Source: an uncultured Pelagibacteraceae bacterium (GTDB lineage Bacteria; Pseudomonadota; Alphaproteobacteria; Pelagibacterales; Pelagibacteraceae). From it: a DNA stretch of 64,000 bases. A model generated the notes under the pieces. The model made no database searches. It saw nothing but the letters and a program-made list of their open reading frames with translations, and was not told the DNA's origin. Positions 54,264 to 61,914 of this stretch are shown here, piece by piece; the stretch's first letter is position 1, and every line of letters starts with the position of its first letter. The stretch is taken from the NCBI GenBank assembly GCA_902543575.1, contig CACBYV010000002.1, forward strand, positions 62,001 through 126,000. The letters are read 5' to 3'. Position numbers and translations under genes: made by a program.

Positions 54264-54998
54264 ATGAGTAATACAATTATAATAATTCCCTCTCGATTAG
54301 CGGCAACAAGACTTCCTCAAAAGCCATTAATAAAAATTAATAATAAAACTTTAATCATGCATGTATATGAAAAAGCTATACAAAGTCAAATTGGAGAGGT
54401 TTATGTTGCAACATGTGATGAGGAAATTGCCTCAGAAGTTAAAAAAAATGGAGGTAAATTTATAATTACAGATATGAATCACACAACTGGAACGGATAGA
54501 GTATTTGAGGCCTCTCAGAAATTAGATTTAAAAGATAAAGATTTTATTATGAATATCCAAGGTGATGAACCAATGATCAATCCATTAGATATTAAAAATT
54601 TAAATAAGTTAACTAAAGAAAAAAACTTAAATATTTCAACATTAGCTTACAATATTGAGAAAAATGAAGATTATAACAATGAAAATATTGTAAAAGTTAT
54701 TACAAAAAACAAAATATCCGATAACTCAATATCTGAAGCTTTGAATTTTCATCGAGTAATTAAAGAAGACAGCTATGACAATATATACCAGCATTTTGGG
54801 ATATACTTATTTAAGTATTCAGCTTTAAAAAAGTTTGTTAATTTAAAAAAAAGTAAAAATGAAATCAAAGAAAGACTGGAACAACTAAGAGCAATCGATA
54901 ATAATATGAAAATCGACGTGTTATTGGCAAATTATTTTTCCTCTGGAATTGATACAAAAAAAGATCTAGAAGAATACATAAATTTATTGAATAAATAA
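54264..54998 (+). CDS. kdsB: 3-deoxy-manno-octulosonate cytidylyltransferase
   Basis: A 244-aa CMP-KDO synthetase. N-terminal IIPSRLAATRLPQKPL, middle NIQGDEPMINP and a C-terminal RLEQLRAIDN. It activates KDO for lipid A, linking to kdsD and the lpt genes in this window. pheA begins 4 bases after its stop. Confidence 0.95.
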   Translation: MSNTIIIIPSRLAATRLPQKPLIKINNKTLIMHVYEKAIQSQIGEVYVATCDEEIASEVKKNGGKFIITDMNHTTGTDRVFEASQKLDLKDKDFIMNIQGDEPMINPLDIKNLNKLTKEKNLNISTLAYNIEKNEDYNNENIVKVITKNKISDNSISEALNFHRVIKEDSYDNIYQHFGIYLFKYSALKKFVNLKKSKNEIKERLEQLRAIDNNMKIDVLLANYFSSGIDTKKDLEEYINLLNK

Positions 54999-55002
54999 CA
55001 AT

Positions 55003-55833
55003 ATGAAAATTGTTTACCAAGGAATTGCTGGAAGTTATAGTGAGAGTTGTGCAAAACATATGTTTCCGAATATAGAGACTATTCCTTGCAAAACTTTCGA
55101 TGAATGTTTTGAAAAAGCACATAAAGATAGCAATATTAGAGCAATCATACCAGAGTCCAACAAAACTACAGGAAACATTGGAGTAGAATATTTAATTTTT
55201 AAACATAGGTTAAATATTTATGAAGAATTTTTTTTCCCAATCAATCATAATTTAATTGGTATAAAAGGATCAAAATTGAAAGACATTAAAAATGTTTATT
55301 CCCATGCTCAAGCGTTAAGTCAAGCTTCAGAATTTATTAAAAAAAATAAATTTTTTGCTAATGTTAGAGCTGATACCGCAGGTTCTGCAAAATATATTTC
55401 AGAAGAAAAAGATAAAACAAAAGCTGCAATTGCATCAAAATTAAGTGCTAAAATTTATGATTTAGAAATTTTACAAGAAAATATTCAGGATGTTAATGAT
55501 AACTACACAAGATTTCTGATAATGGGTAAAGATATAATTCAGCCAGAAATTGATAAAAATAATTTCATTACATCATTATTATTTAAACTTAGAGAGAGGC
55601 CGGCAGCTTTGTATTCTGCTTTGTCCGGTTTTGCGATTAATGGAGTGAATATGACGAAGCTTCAAAGTTTCCCAGAAAAAAATTCATTTTCGTCATTCTT
55701 TTTCTTATGTGATATTGATGGACATTTGGATGATAAAAAAATAAAAAATTCACTTGAAGAGCTTGCTTTCCACTGTGAAGATATGCACGTCCTAGGTGTT
55801 TATAAAGCACATAAATTTAGAGAAAAAAAATAA
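55003..55833 (+). CDS. pheA: Prephenate dehydratase
   Basis: A 276-aa monofunctional enzyme making phenylpyruvate. The catalytic domain begins VYQGIAGSYSE, carries NYTRFLIMG (the TRF motif) and is followed by a C-terminal ACT domain (LRERPAALYSALSGFAINGVN) for phenylalanine feedback. There is no chorismate mutase domain. It follows kdsB, the usual alphaproteobacterial pair. Confidence 0.95.
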   Translation: MKIVYQGIAGSYSESCAKHMFPNIETIPCKTFDECFEKAHKDSNIRAIIPESNKTTGNIGVEYLIFKHRLNIYEEFFFPINHNLIGIKGSKLKDIKNVYSHAQALSQASEFIKKNKFFANVRADTAGSAKYISEEKDKTKAAIASKLSAKIYDLEILQENIQDVNDNYTRFLIMGKDIIQPEIDKNNFITSLLFKLRERPAALYSALSGFAINGVNMTKLQSFPEKNSFSSFFFLCDIDGHLDDKKIKNSLEELAFHCEDMHVLGVYKAHKFREKK

Positions 55834-55842
55834 TTAACTTTA

Positions 55843-55872
55843 TTGTAGATTAGAAAAAATTATTGTTATAAT
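55843..55872 (+). promoter_or_regulatory. Promoter of the SRP RNA
   Basis: TATAAT (55867-55872), a perfect -10, lies 6 bases before the first G of the SRP RNA at 55879. TTGTAG (55843-55848) is a weak -35 with an 18-base spacer. The fit to the RNA 5' end makes this the best anchored promoter in the window and a guide for -10 to +1 spacing elsewhere. Confidence 0.65.
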
Positions 55873-55878
55873 ACATTT

Positions 55879-55966
55879 GGAGGCCTTCCAGGTGGGATTA
55901 CCATGAACTCCCCCAGACTTGAAAAAGAGCAAGGGTAATGAGTTTTTTCCAGGTTGGTTGGTCTCC
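55879..55966 (+). ncRNA. ffs: Signal recognition particle RNA (4.5S type), AT-rich form
   Basis: An 88-base RNA between pheA and dnaX. The ends pair as GGAGGCC/GGTCTCC; then CCA/TGG and ATTACC/GGTAAT extend the rod. The apex has the SRP internal loop CAGA/AGCA, and a CTT/AAG stem closed by a GAAA tetraloop; E. coli has CAGG...GGAA...AGCA in the same places. Many alphaproteobacteria place ffs right before dnaX. It targets inner-membrane proteins with Ffh. The dnaX ATG is 4 bases beyond its 3' end. Confidence 0.85.
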
Positions 55967-55970
55967 TATT

Positions 55971-57581
55971 ATGACAATAAAATCTCAAGTTCTGGCATTA
56001 AAATATAGACCTCAAACATTTAAAGATTTAATAGGGCATGAGGAAATCGCAACTACAATTTATAATTCTATTAAAAATAATAGTTCAGCTAATGCTTTTT
56101 TGTTTACCGGCATTAGGGGAATTGGAAAGACTACATTTGCAAGAATTGTAGCAAAAGCATTGAACTGTGAGCAAGCACTTGAAGGTAAGTGTGAAAAAAA
56201 ATGTAGCCATTGCGAACCTATAGCAAATTCAAATCATATTGATGTTCTTGAAATGGATGCAGCAAGCAAAACAGGAGTAGATGATGTAAGGGAACTAATA
56301 GATTTTTCTAGATATCCACCATCAGTAGCAAAATTTAAAATTTTTATCATCGATGAAGTGCACATGTTAAGTAAACAAGCATTTAACGCATTACTTAAGA
56401 CATTGGAAGAACCCCCAAATTATTTAAAATTTATTTTTGCAACCACTGAAGCAAAAAAAATTCCAATTACTGTTATATCCAGGTGTCAAAGGTATGATTT
56501 GTCTAGAGTTAAGTCTGAAGAACTGTTTGTTTTTTTAAAAAATATAACAATAAAAGAAAAAAAGAATGTTGAGGATAAAGCAATCAAACTAATAGCCAAA
56601 TTATCGGAGGGGTCTGTTAGGGATGCATTATCTTTACTAGATAGAGCAACAATTTCTAACAACGATAATTCCCTGACATTTGAAGATGCTCAAAAGATCT
56701 TTGGCTATGTCAATAAAAGTTCATATATAGAATTATTAGAAATAATTTTTTTAGGTGATGAAGAAAAAATAATAGATCATTATAGAAAATTGTACAATTC
56801 AGGTATTGAACCCAACTTATTTTTAAATGATTTCTTAGAGGTATTATATTTTGTTAAGAATATATCGTACATTGAAAATGTAGGAAATAATTTCTCATTA
56901 AATGATAGTGATTACAAAAAAATAACTTCTTTATCAAAAGAAATAGACTCTAACGCCTTATTATTATTTTGGGAATTTACTTTAAAAACTTTGAAAGAAA
57001 TAAATATAGTTGCTAATCCAAATTTATTAGTTGAGATGTTTCTTGTACAGTTAACTTATTTGAAAAAAAAAAATGTAATACAAGATAATCAGCAAAATGA
57101 ATTATACAAAAGCCCAATAAAAAATATAGATATGAAAAATACTATAAACAAAGACGCAATTAACCAAATTAAAAATATTAAACAAGAAGAGGATAAAATT
57201 GAAAAAAAAAATACTCTAGAAATCAAAAATTTAGAAGATTTAATTAATATGTGCTTAGAAAAAAAAGAAATGAAACTAAAATATGAATTAGAAAATAATG
57301 TAAACTTAGTATCTTTTTCAAATATGAATATCGAAATTTCTTTTAATGATAAACTAAATAAGAATTTTGTAAAAGATTTATCTGAAAAATTGTATAATTG
57401 GACTAAAAACCGTTGGCTAATCTCTTTTTCAAAAGAACAAGGTGAGATGAGTGAAAAAGAGAAAAAAAATAGTCTTAAAAAAAAAGATTTCAAAGATTAT
57501 GAAAGCTCAAACGAATATAAAAACTTGTTGAATGTACTTCCTGATATTGAATTAATTAATATTGAAAAAAAAAATGACTGA
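55971..57581 (+). CDS. dnaX: DNA polymerase III subunits gamma and tau
   Basis: A 536-aa clamp-loader ATPase. LALKYRPQTFKDLIG, Walker A GIRGIGKT (47-54), a four-cysteine zinc module (CEQALEGKCEKKCSHC), Walker B IFIIDEVHML and SRC sensor VISRCQRYDL. An A11 run (57063-57073, codon 365) lies right after domain III; one extra A would give a stop five codons later, so a gamma-like 372-aa product is possible by slippage. I start at ATG 55971, since an upstream in-frame ATG at 55938 lies inside the SRP RNA. It overlaps ybaB by 8 bases. Confidence 0.93.
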   Translation: MTIKSQVLALKYRPQTFKDLIGHEEIATTIYNSIKNNSSANAFLFTGIRGIGKTTFARIVAKALNCEQALEGKCEKKCSHCEPIANSNHIDVLEMDAASKTGVDDVRELIDFSRYPPSVAKFKIFIIDEVHMLSKQAFNALLKTLEEPPNYLKFIFATTEAKKIPITVISRCQRYDLSRVKSEELFVFLKNITIKEKKNVEDKAIKLIAKLSEGSVRDALSLLDRATISNNDNSLTFEDAQKIFGYVNKSSYIELLEIIFLGDEEKIIDHYRKLYNSGIEPNLFLNDFLEVLYFVKNISYIENVGNNFSLNDSDYKKITSLSKEIDSNALLLFWEFTLKTLKEINIVANPNLLVEMFLVQLTYLKKKNVIQDNQQNELYKSPIKNIDMKNTINKDAINQIKNIKQEEDKIEKKNTLEIKNLEDLINMCLEKKEMKLKYELENNVNLVSFSNMNIEISFNDKLNKNFVKDLSEKLYNWTKNRWLISFSKEQGEMSEKEKKNSLKKKDFKDYESSNEYKNLLNVLPDIELINIEKKND

Positions 57582-57891
57582 TTTTAATAAAATTCTTGAA
57601 AAAGCAAAAGAGATAGAAAAAAAAATGAAAGAAAGTCAGGAGAATCTCAAAAAAATTGAAGTTATTGGTGTTTCTGGAGGAGAAGTGGTTAAAATTACGC
57701 TTAACGGAGATGGAGAGATGACTAAAATTTTATTAAGCGATAAAATACTAAAAGAAGATAAAGAGATAATTCAGGATCTAATAATTGCTGCACACAACGA
57801 TGCTAAAAATAAATTAAAATCAAAAACTTCCGAAGAAATATCTAAAGCGACTGGTGGATTAGGTGTGCCTGGATTTAAATGGCCTTTATAA
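57574..57891 (+). CDS. ybaB: YbaB/EbfC-family nucleoid-associated protein
   Basis: A 105-aa protein with the family layout: N-terminal coiled helix (NKILEKAKEIEKKMKESQ), VSGGEVVKITLNGDGEM, and C-terminal ATGGLGVPGFKWPL. It binds DNA as a dimer. Start chosen at ATG 57574, overlapping the dnaX stop by 8 bases. dnaX-ybaB-recR is a standard operon. Confidence 0.93.
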   Translation: MTDFNKILEKAKEIEKKMKESQENLKKIEVIGVSGGEVVKITLNGDGEMTKILLSDKILKEDKEIIQDLIIAAHNDAKNKLKSKTSEEISKATGGLGVPGFKWPL

Positions 57892-57895
57892 TTAA

Positions 57896-58498
57896 ATGCA
57901 AAATCTTCCTGAAATAGATAATTTAATTAAATTAATATCTAAATTACCAGGCCTTGGACCAAAGTCTGCAAAAAGAATAATTTTAAAAATGATTAATAAT
58001 CGCCAAGAAATATTAAGACCTTTGGCTAATAATCTGAGCGATGTGTTTAAAAATATTGAACGTTGTAAAATTTGTGGAACATTAAAATCTAATAATAATC
58101 CTTGCAATAATTGTGAAGACAAAAATAAAAAATTTAGCAAAATATGTGTTGTTGAAAACATTTCGGATCAATGGGCAATAGAAAGCTCATCTATTTATCA
58201 AGGCTACTATCATATTTTAGGAGGCACAATTTCTGATAGCACTAACGGAAATAATAGAGAAAATTTGCTAATTAATCCTCTGATAGAAAGGATAAAAAAT
58301 GATAATATTGATGAAGTAATTTTAGCAACTAGTGCTACCGTTGAAGGTCAAACTACTGCTTTTTATATTCAGGACAGCTTAAAAAGTGTAAATGTGAAAA
58401 TATCAAAATTAGCTCAAGGTTTGCCAGTTGGTGGAGAAATCGAAACATCAGATGATGGAACGCTTATATCTGCTTTTAAAAATAGAAAAGACTTATAA
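57896..58498 (+). CDS. recR: Recombination protein RecR
   Basis: A 200-aa protein with a helix-hairpin-helix start (ISKLPGLGPKSAKRI), a four-cysteine zinc finger (CKICGTLKSNNNPCNNC), a TOPRIM domain beginning ICVVENISDQWAIE and the Walker-like LAQGLPVGGEIE at the end. It loads RecA with RecF or RecO at gaps. It ends 8 bases before the convergent glcB stop. Confidence 0.95.
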   Translation: MQNLPEIDNLIKLISKLPGLGPKSAKRIILKMINNRQEILRPLANNLSDVFKNIERCKICGTLKSNNNPCNNCEDKNKKFSKICVVENISDQWAIESSSIYQGYYHILGGTISDSTNGNNRENLLINPLIERIKNDNIDEVILATSATVEGQTTAFYIQDSLKSVNVKISKLAQGLPVGGEIETSDDGTLISAFKNRKDL

Positions 58499-58506
58499 AT
58501 TAGTAA

Positions 58507-60657
58507 TTAACTTTTTTTAATTAACCTATTTAAGTGTAATAAAGGTTCAGTGTATCCAGATGGTTGCGACTTACCATGGAAAATCAATTCACATGCCGCC
58601 TTAAAAGAGATTGACTTATCGAAATTAGGTGACATATTTTGATATTCCGAATCTCCTTGATTTTGTTTATCAACAATTTTTGCCATTTTTTTTAGAATTT
58701 CTAAAACTTGTCTATTTGAACAAATACCATGATGCAACCAGTTTGCTATATGTTGTGATGATATTCTTAGTGTTGCTCTATCCTCCATTAATCCAACATT
58801 ATTTATGTCTGGAACTTTAGAGCACCCTATCCCTTGATCTACCCATCTAACAACATATCCTAATATTGTTTGAGCTGAGTTACATAACTCATTATTTATT
58901 TCTTCTTTGCTCCAATTAGGTCTATCTGCAATTGGTATCGTTAATAAATTATCAATGTAATTAATTTTATTTTCATTTAATTTTTTGTGCTTTTCAAAAA
59001 TGTTTAACTTATGGTAATGCATTGCATGTAAAGAAGCTGCAGTGGGAGAAGGTACCCAAGCGCAATTTGCACCGGCTTCAAGATGTGATATTTTTTGATC
59101 TATCATGTCTTTCATTTTATCTGGCATAGCCCACATACCTTTACCTATTTGTGCAACACCTGAAAATCCACATTTCAAACCAATGTCAACATTGTTATCT
59201 TCATAAGCAGCTATCCACTTTGATTTTTTCATGTCTCCTTTTTTTATCATAGGACCTGCTTCCATTGATGTATGCATTTCATCTCCAGTTCTGTCTAAAA
59301 ATCCGGTATTAATGAAAAAAACCCTGCTTTTTAAAGTTCTAATACATTCTTTTAAGTTTACAGATGTTCTTCTCTCTTCATCCATAATACCGCATTTAAT
59401 TGTATTCTTTTCAAGTTTTAATATTTCTTCAACTCTTGTAAATATTTTATCTGTAAAGGCAGTCTCTTCAGGTCCATGCATTTTCGGTTTTACAATATAT
59501 ATAGATCCAGTTCTTGAATTACCTTTTCTTTTTAAATCATGAATTGCTGCAGCAGTTGTAATAAATGCATCCATAATACCTTCTGGGACTTCAGAACCAT
59601 CTTCTAAAATAATTGCTGAATTAGTCATTAGATGACCAACATTCCTAATTAAAAGTAAGCTTCTACCATGTAATTTTTCTTTTTTATTATCTTTTGAAAT
59701 ATAACTTCTATCTGGATTAAGTTTTCTTTCTAAAGTTTTTCCATCTTTTTCGAAGACAGATTTTAGTGTTCCTTTCATCAAACCTAACCAATTTCTGTAA
59801 CATAAAATTTTATCTTCTGAATCTACCGCAGCAACACTATCTTCGTTGTCACATATTGTTGATATCGCAGACTCTATAATTATGTCACTTATTCCCGCAG
59901 CATCTTGAACAGCGCTAAAAGCTTTAGGGTTAATTATTATTTCAATTTTTAAATTATTGTTTTCTAAAATTATTGTTGTTGGATTATTTGGTTCTCCTCT
60001 GTATCCGATAAATTTATTTTTATCTTTTAACTCAAAATCTTTATTGTCTTTTAATATTTTTAAGTTACTTCCCTCTATTTTAAATCCATTTATATCTTTC
60101 CAATGAATTCCATTGATAGAGAAGTGATCATTTAGAAAATTACGAGCAAATTTTATTACCTCTTGTCCTCTTAGAGGGTCATACTTTTGACTACCTGTCT
60201 CTTCAGATTCAATTAAATCTGTTCCATACAAACTATCATAGAGACTTACCCATCTTGCATTAGCAGCATTTAATGTATACCTGGAGTTCATTATAGGAAC
60301 AACAAGTTGAGGACCTGCAATACTTGAAATTTCATTATCAAGCTTTTTGGTATCTATTTTAAAATCATTTCCCTCTTCTTTTAAATATCCAATCTTTTTT
60401 AAAAAATTCTTGTACTCTTGATGATTAAATTCTCCATTTCTGTTTTTTTTTAACCATAAATCAATTTCAGATTGAAGAGTTTCACGAATTTCTAATAACT
60501 TTTTATTAATTGGGGCAAGTTCATTAATACTTTTATCGAATCCATCCCAGAAATCTTTTTCGTTAATATCTAATCCTGGAAGAAGTTCATTTTTCACAAA
60601 ATCAGCCAAATCCTTAGAAACAGATAAAGTGTTAATTTTAATAAATGAATTACTCAT
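58507..60657 (-). CDS. glcB: Malate synthase G
   Basis: A 716-aa monomeric enzyme condensing glyoxylate with acetyl-CoA. Conserved segments: RPGLDIN-like LPGLDINEKDFWDG, NARWVSLYDSLYGTD, GRSLLLIRNVGHLMT, GIMDEERRTSVNLKE and MHYHKLNIF. Length fits the G isoform (about 720). I start at ATG 60657 (MSNSFIKINTL); an in-frame ATG at 60693 would place the start at the promoter dyad. No isocitrate lyase here. SAR11 species are reported to link glcB to glycine through a riboswitch; none is visible upstream. Confidence 0.95.
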   Translation of the reverse strand: MSNSFIKINTLSVSKDLADFVKNELLPGLDINEKDFWDGFDKSINELAPINKKLLEIRETLQSEIDLWLKKNRNGEFNHQEYKNFLKKIGYLKEEGNDFKIDTKKLDNEISSIAGPQLVVPIMNSRYTLNAANARWVSLYDSLYGTDLIESEETGSQKYDPLRGQEVIKFARNFLNDHFSINGIHWKDINGFKIEGSNLKILKDNKDFELKDKNKFIGYRGEPNNPTTIILENNNLKIEIIINPKAFSAVQDAAGISDIIIESAISTICDNEDSVAAVDSEDKILCYRNWLGLMKGTLKSVFEKDGKTLERKLNPDRSYISKDNKKEKLHGRSLLLIRNVGHLMTNSAIILEDGSEVPEGIMDAFITTAAAIHDLKRKGNSRTGSIYIVKPKMHGPEETAFTDKIFTRVEEILKLEKNTIKCGIMDEERRTSVNLKECIRTLKSRVFFINTGFLDRTGDEMHTSMEAGPMIKKGDMKKSKWIAAYEDNNVDIGLKCGFSGVAQIGKGMWAMPDKMKDMIDQKISHLEAGANCAWVPSPTAASLHAMHYHKLNIFEKHKKLNENKINYIDNLLTIPIADRPNWSKEEINNELCNSAQTILGYVVRWVDQGIGCSKVPDINNVGLMEDRATLRISSQHIANWLHHGICSNRQVLEILKKMAKIVDKQNQGDSEYQNMSPNFDKSISFKAACELIFHGKSQPSGYTEPLLHLNRLIKKS

Positions 60658-60681
60658 AATTTTTACAAATTTAGAAATCGT

Positions 60682-60710
60682 TGTATATGACAATCAATAA
60701 ATTATGTCAT
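60682..60710 (-). promoter_or_regulatory. glcB promoter overlapped by an inverted repeat (possible operator)
   Basis: On the minus strand ATGACA (60705-60710) and TATACA (60682-60687) form a promoter with a 17-base spacer; the start would be near 60675, 18 bases before the ATG. ATGACA and its complement TGTCAT (60687-60692 and 60705-60710 on the plus strand) form a 6-base dyad with 12 bases between. One arm is the -35 and the other touches the -10, the geometry of a repressor site. The regulator is unknown. Confidence 0.45.
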
Positions 60711-60806
60711 TAATTTATTTGAAAAAATGTTATTTTTATTCTGAAAAAAATATGATTTTTTATAATTTGATCATTTTATCGCCCAAAAATTATATATAAT
60801 TAACTA

Positions 60807-61913
60807 ATGAAAAATTATTTAAATTTTGAGACTGATATCAAAAACTTAGAGATAGAACTAGATAAATTAAAAGATCCTTATAATCAAGACGGTCTTTCAG
60901 AGGTTGATACAAATAAAATAACTGATTTACAAAATGAAATAGATAAAAAACTTAAAGACGTATATTCAAATCTTGATGCATGGCAGACGACATTAGTTGC
61001 AAGACATGAAGATAGACCTAAATCAAAATTTTTTATAGATAATTTATTTGATGAATTTATTTCACTTTCAGGGGATAGATTTTATGGAGAAGACAAATCA
61101 GTAATTTGTGGATTTGGCAAGTTTAATTCTAAGTCAGTTTTAGTAATTGGACAGGAAAAAGGTGAAAATTTAGACACAAGGATTGAGAGAAATTTTGGGA
61201 TGATGAGACCAGAAGGTTACAGAAAAACAATAAGGTTAATGAATTTAGCTAATAAATTTAAAATACCAATAATTAACTTTGTTGATACTCCAGGTGCTTA
61301 CCCTGGAGTTGGTGCTGAAGAAAGAGGACAGGCCGAAGCAATTGCAAAGTCTATTGAATGTTCTATGCAACTGGCTGTTCCAACTTTATCGATAATTATA
61401 GGCGAAGGAGGCTCTGGTGGTGCTATTGCGTTAGCTTCTTCAAGTAAAGTATTGATGTTAGAGAATGCAATATATTCAGTAATATCTCCAGAGGGATGTG
61501 CAACCATACTTTGGCGAGATCCAACAAAGACTTTAGAAGCTGCTAAAGCTATGAAGCTCTCAGCGAAAGATCTTTTAAAACTAGAAATAATTGATGAGAT
61601 AATACCCGAACCTTTAGGAGGTGCACATCGAGATAAAGATCTTATTTTAGATAATGTGCGTAATGCTATTGATAGAAATCTAAGTAAGTTTCTCACATTA
61701 AATGAAGAAGAAATATTAAATCAAAGAAAGAATAAGTTTTTGGATATTGGAAGGAATAAAGGTTTCAGTACTAATACAGCAAATCAAGATAAACTTACTA
61801 TTAAACATAATCTCCTTCAAAATTTAATTTCGAATATTCAATTGAATAAAAAATTGTTTATTTCAATTACATCAATTCTTCTATTATTAATTTTATTAAC
61901 AGTGATTTTTTAA
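60807..61913 (+). CDS. accA: Acetyl-CoA carboxylase carboxyltransferase subunit alpha with C-terminal hydrophobic tail
   Basis: A 368-aa AccA; the family usually ends near 315-320. Residues 1-320 are standard: DAWQTTLVARHEDRPK, DTPGAYPGVGAEERGQ, GEGGSGGAIALA and IIPEPLGGAHR. After the usual end (FLDIGRNKGF) there is an added stretch with a polar spacer (321-349) and a 19-residue hydrophobic helix (350-368) reaching the last residue. This looks like a tail anchor. It works with AccD for malonyl-CoA. The stop is one base before the convergent secA stop. Confidence 0.94.
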   Translation: MKNYLNFETDIKNLEIELDKLKDPYNQDGLSEVDTNKITDLQNEIDKKLKDVYSNLDAWQTTLVARHEDRPKSKFFIDNLFDEFISLSGDRFYGEDKSVICGFGKFNSKSVLVIGQEKGENLDTRIERNFGMMRPEGYRKTIRLMNLANKFKIPIINFVDTPGAYPGVGAEERGQAEAIAKSIECSMQLAVPTLSIIIGEGGSGGAIALASSSKVLMLENAIYSVISPEGCATILWRDPTKTLEAAKAMKLSAKDLLKLEIIDEIIPEPLGGAHRDKDLILDNVRNAIDRNLSKFLTLNEEEILNQRKNKFLDIGRNKGFSTNTANQDKLTIKHNLLQNLISNIQLNKKLFISITSILLLLILLTVIF

Positions 61914-61914
61914 T

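Noticed and set aside
55938-55970. Upstream ATG for dnaX
   Set aside because: It lies within the SRP RNA and adds 11 residues not found in the family; ATG 55971 gives the usual N-terminus.
60658-60806. Glycine riboswitch before glcB
   Set aside because: Searched by eye on the minus strand; no GC-rich paired core or typical conserved stretches were found.
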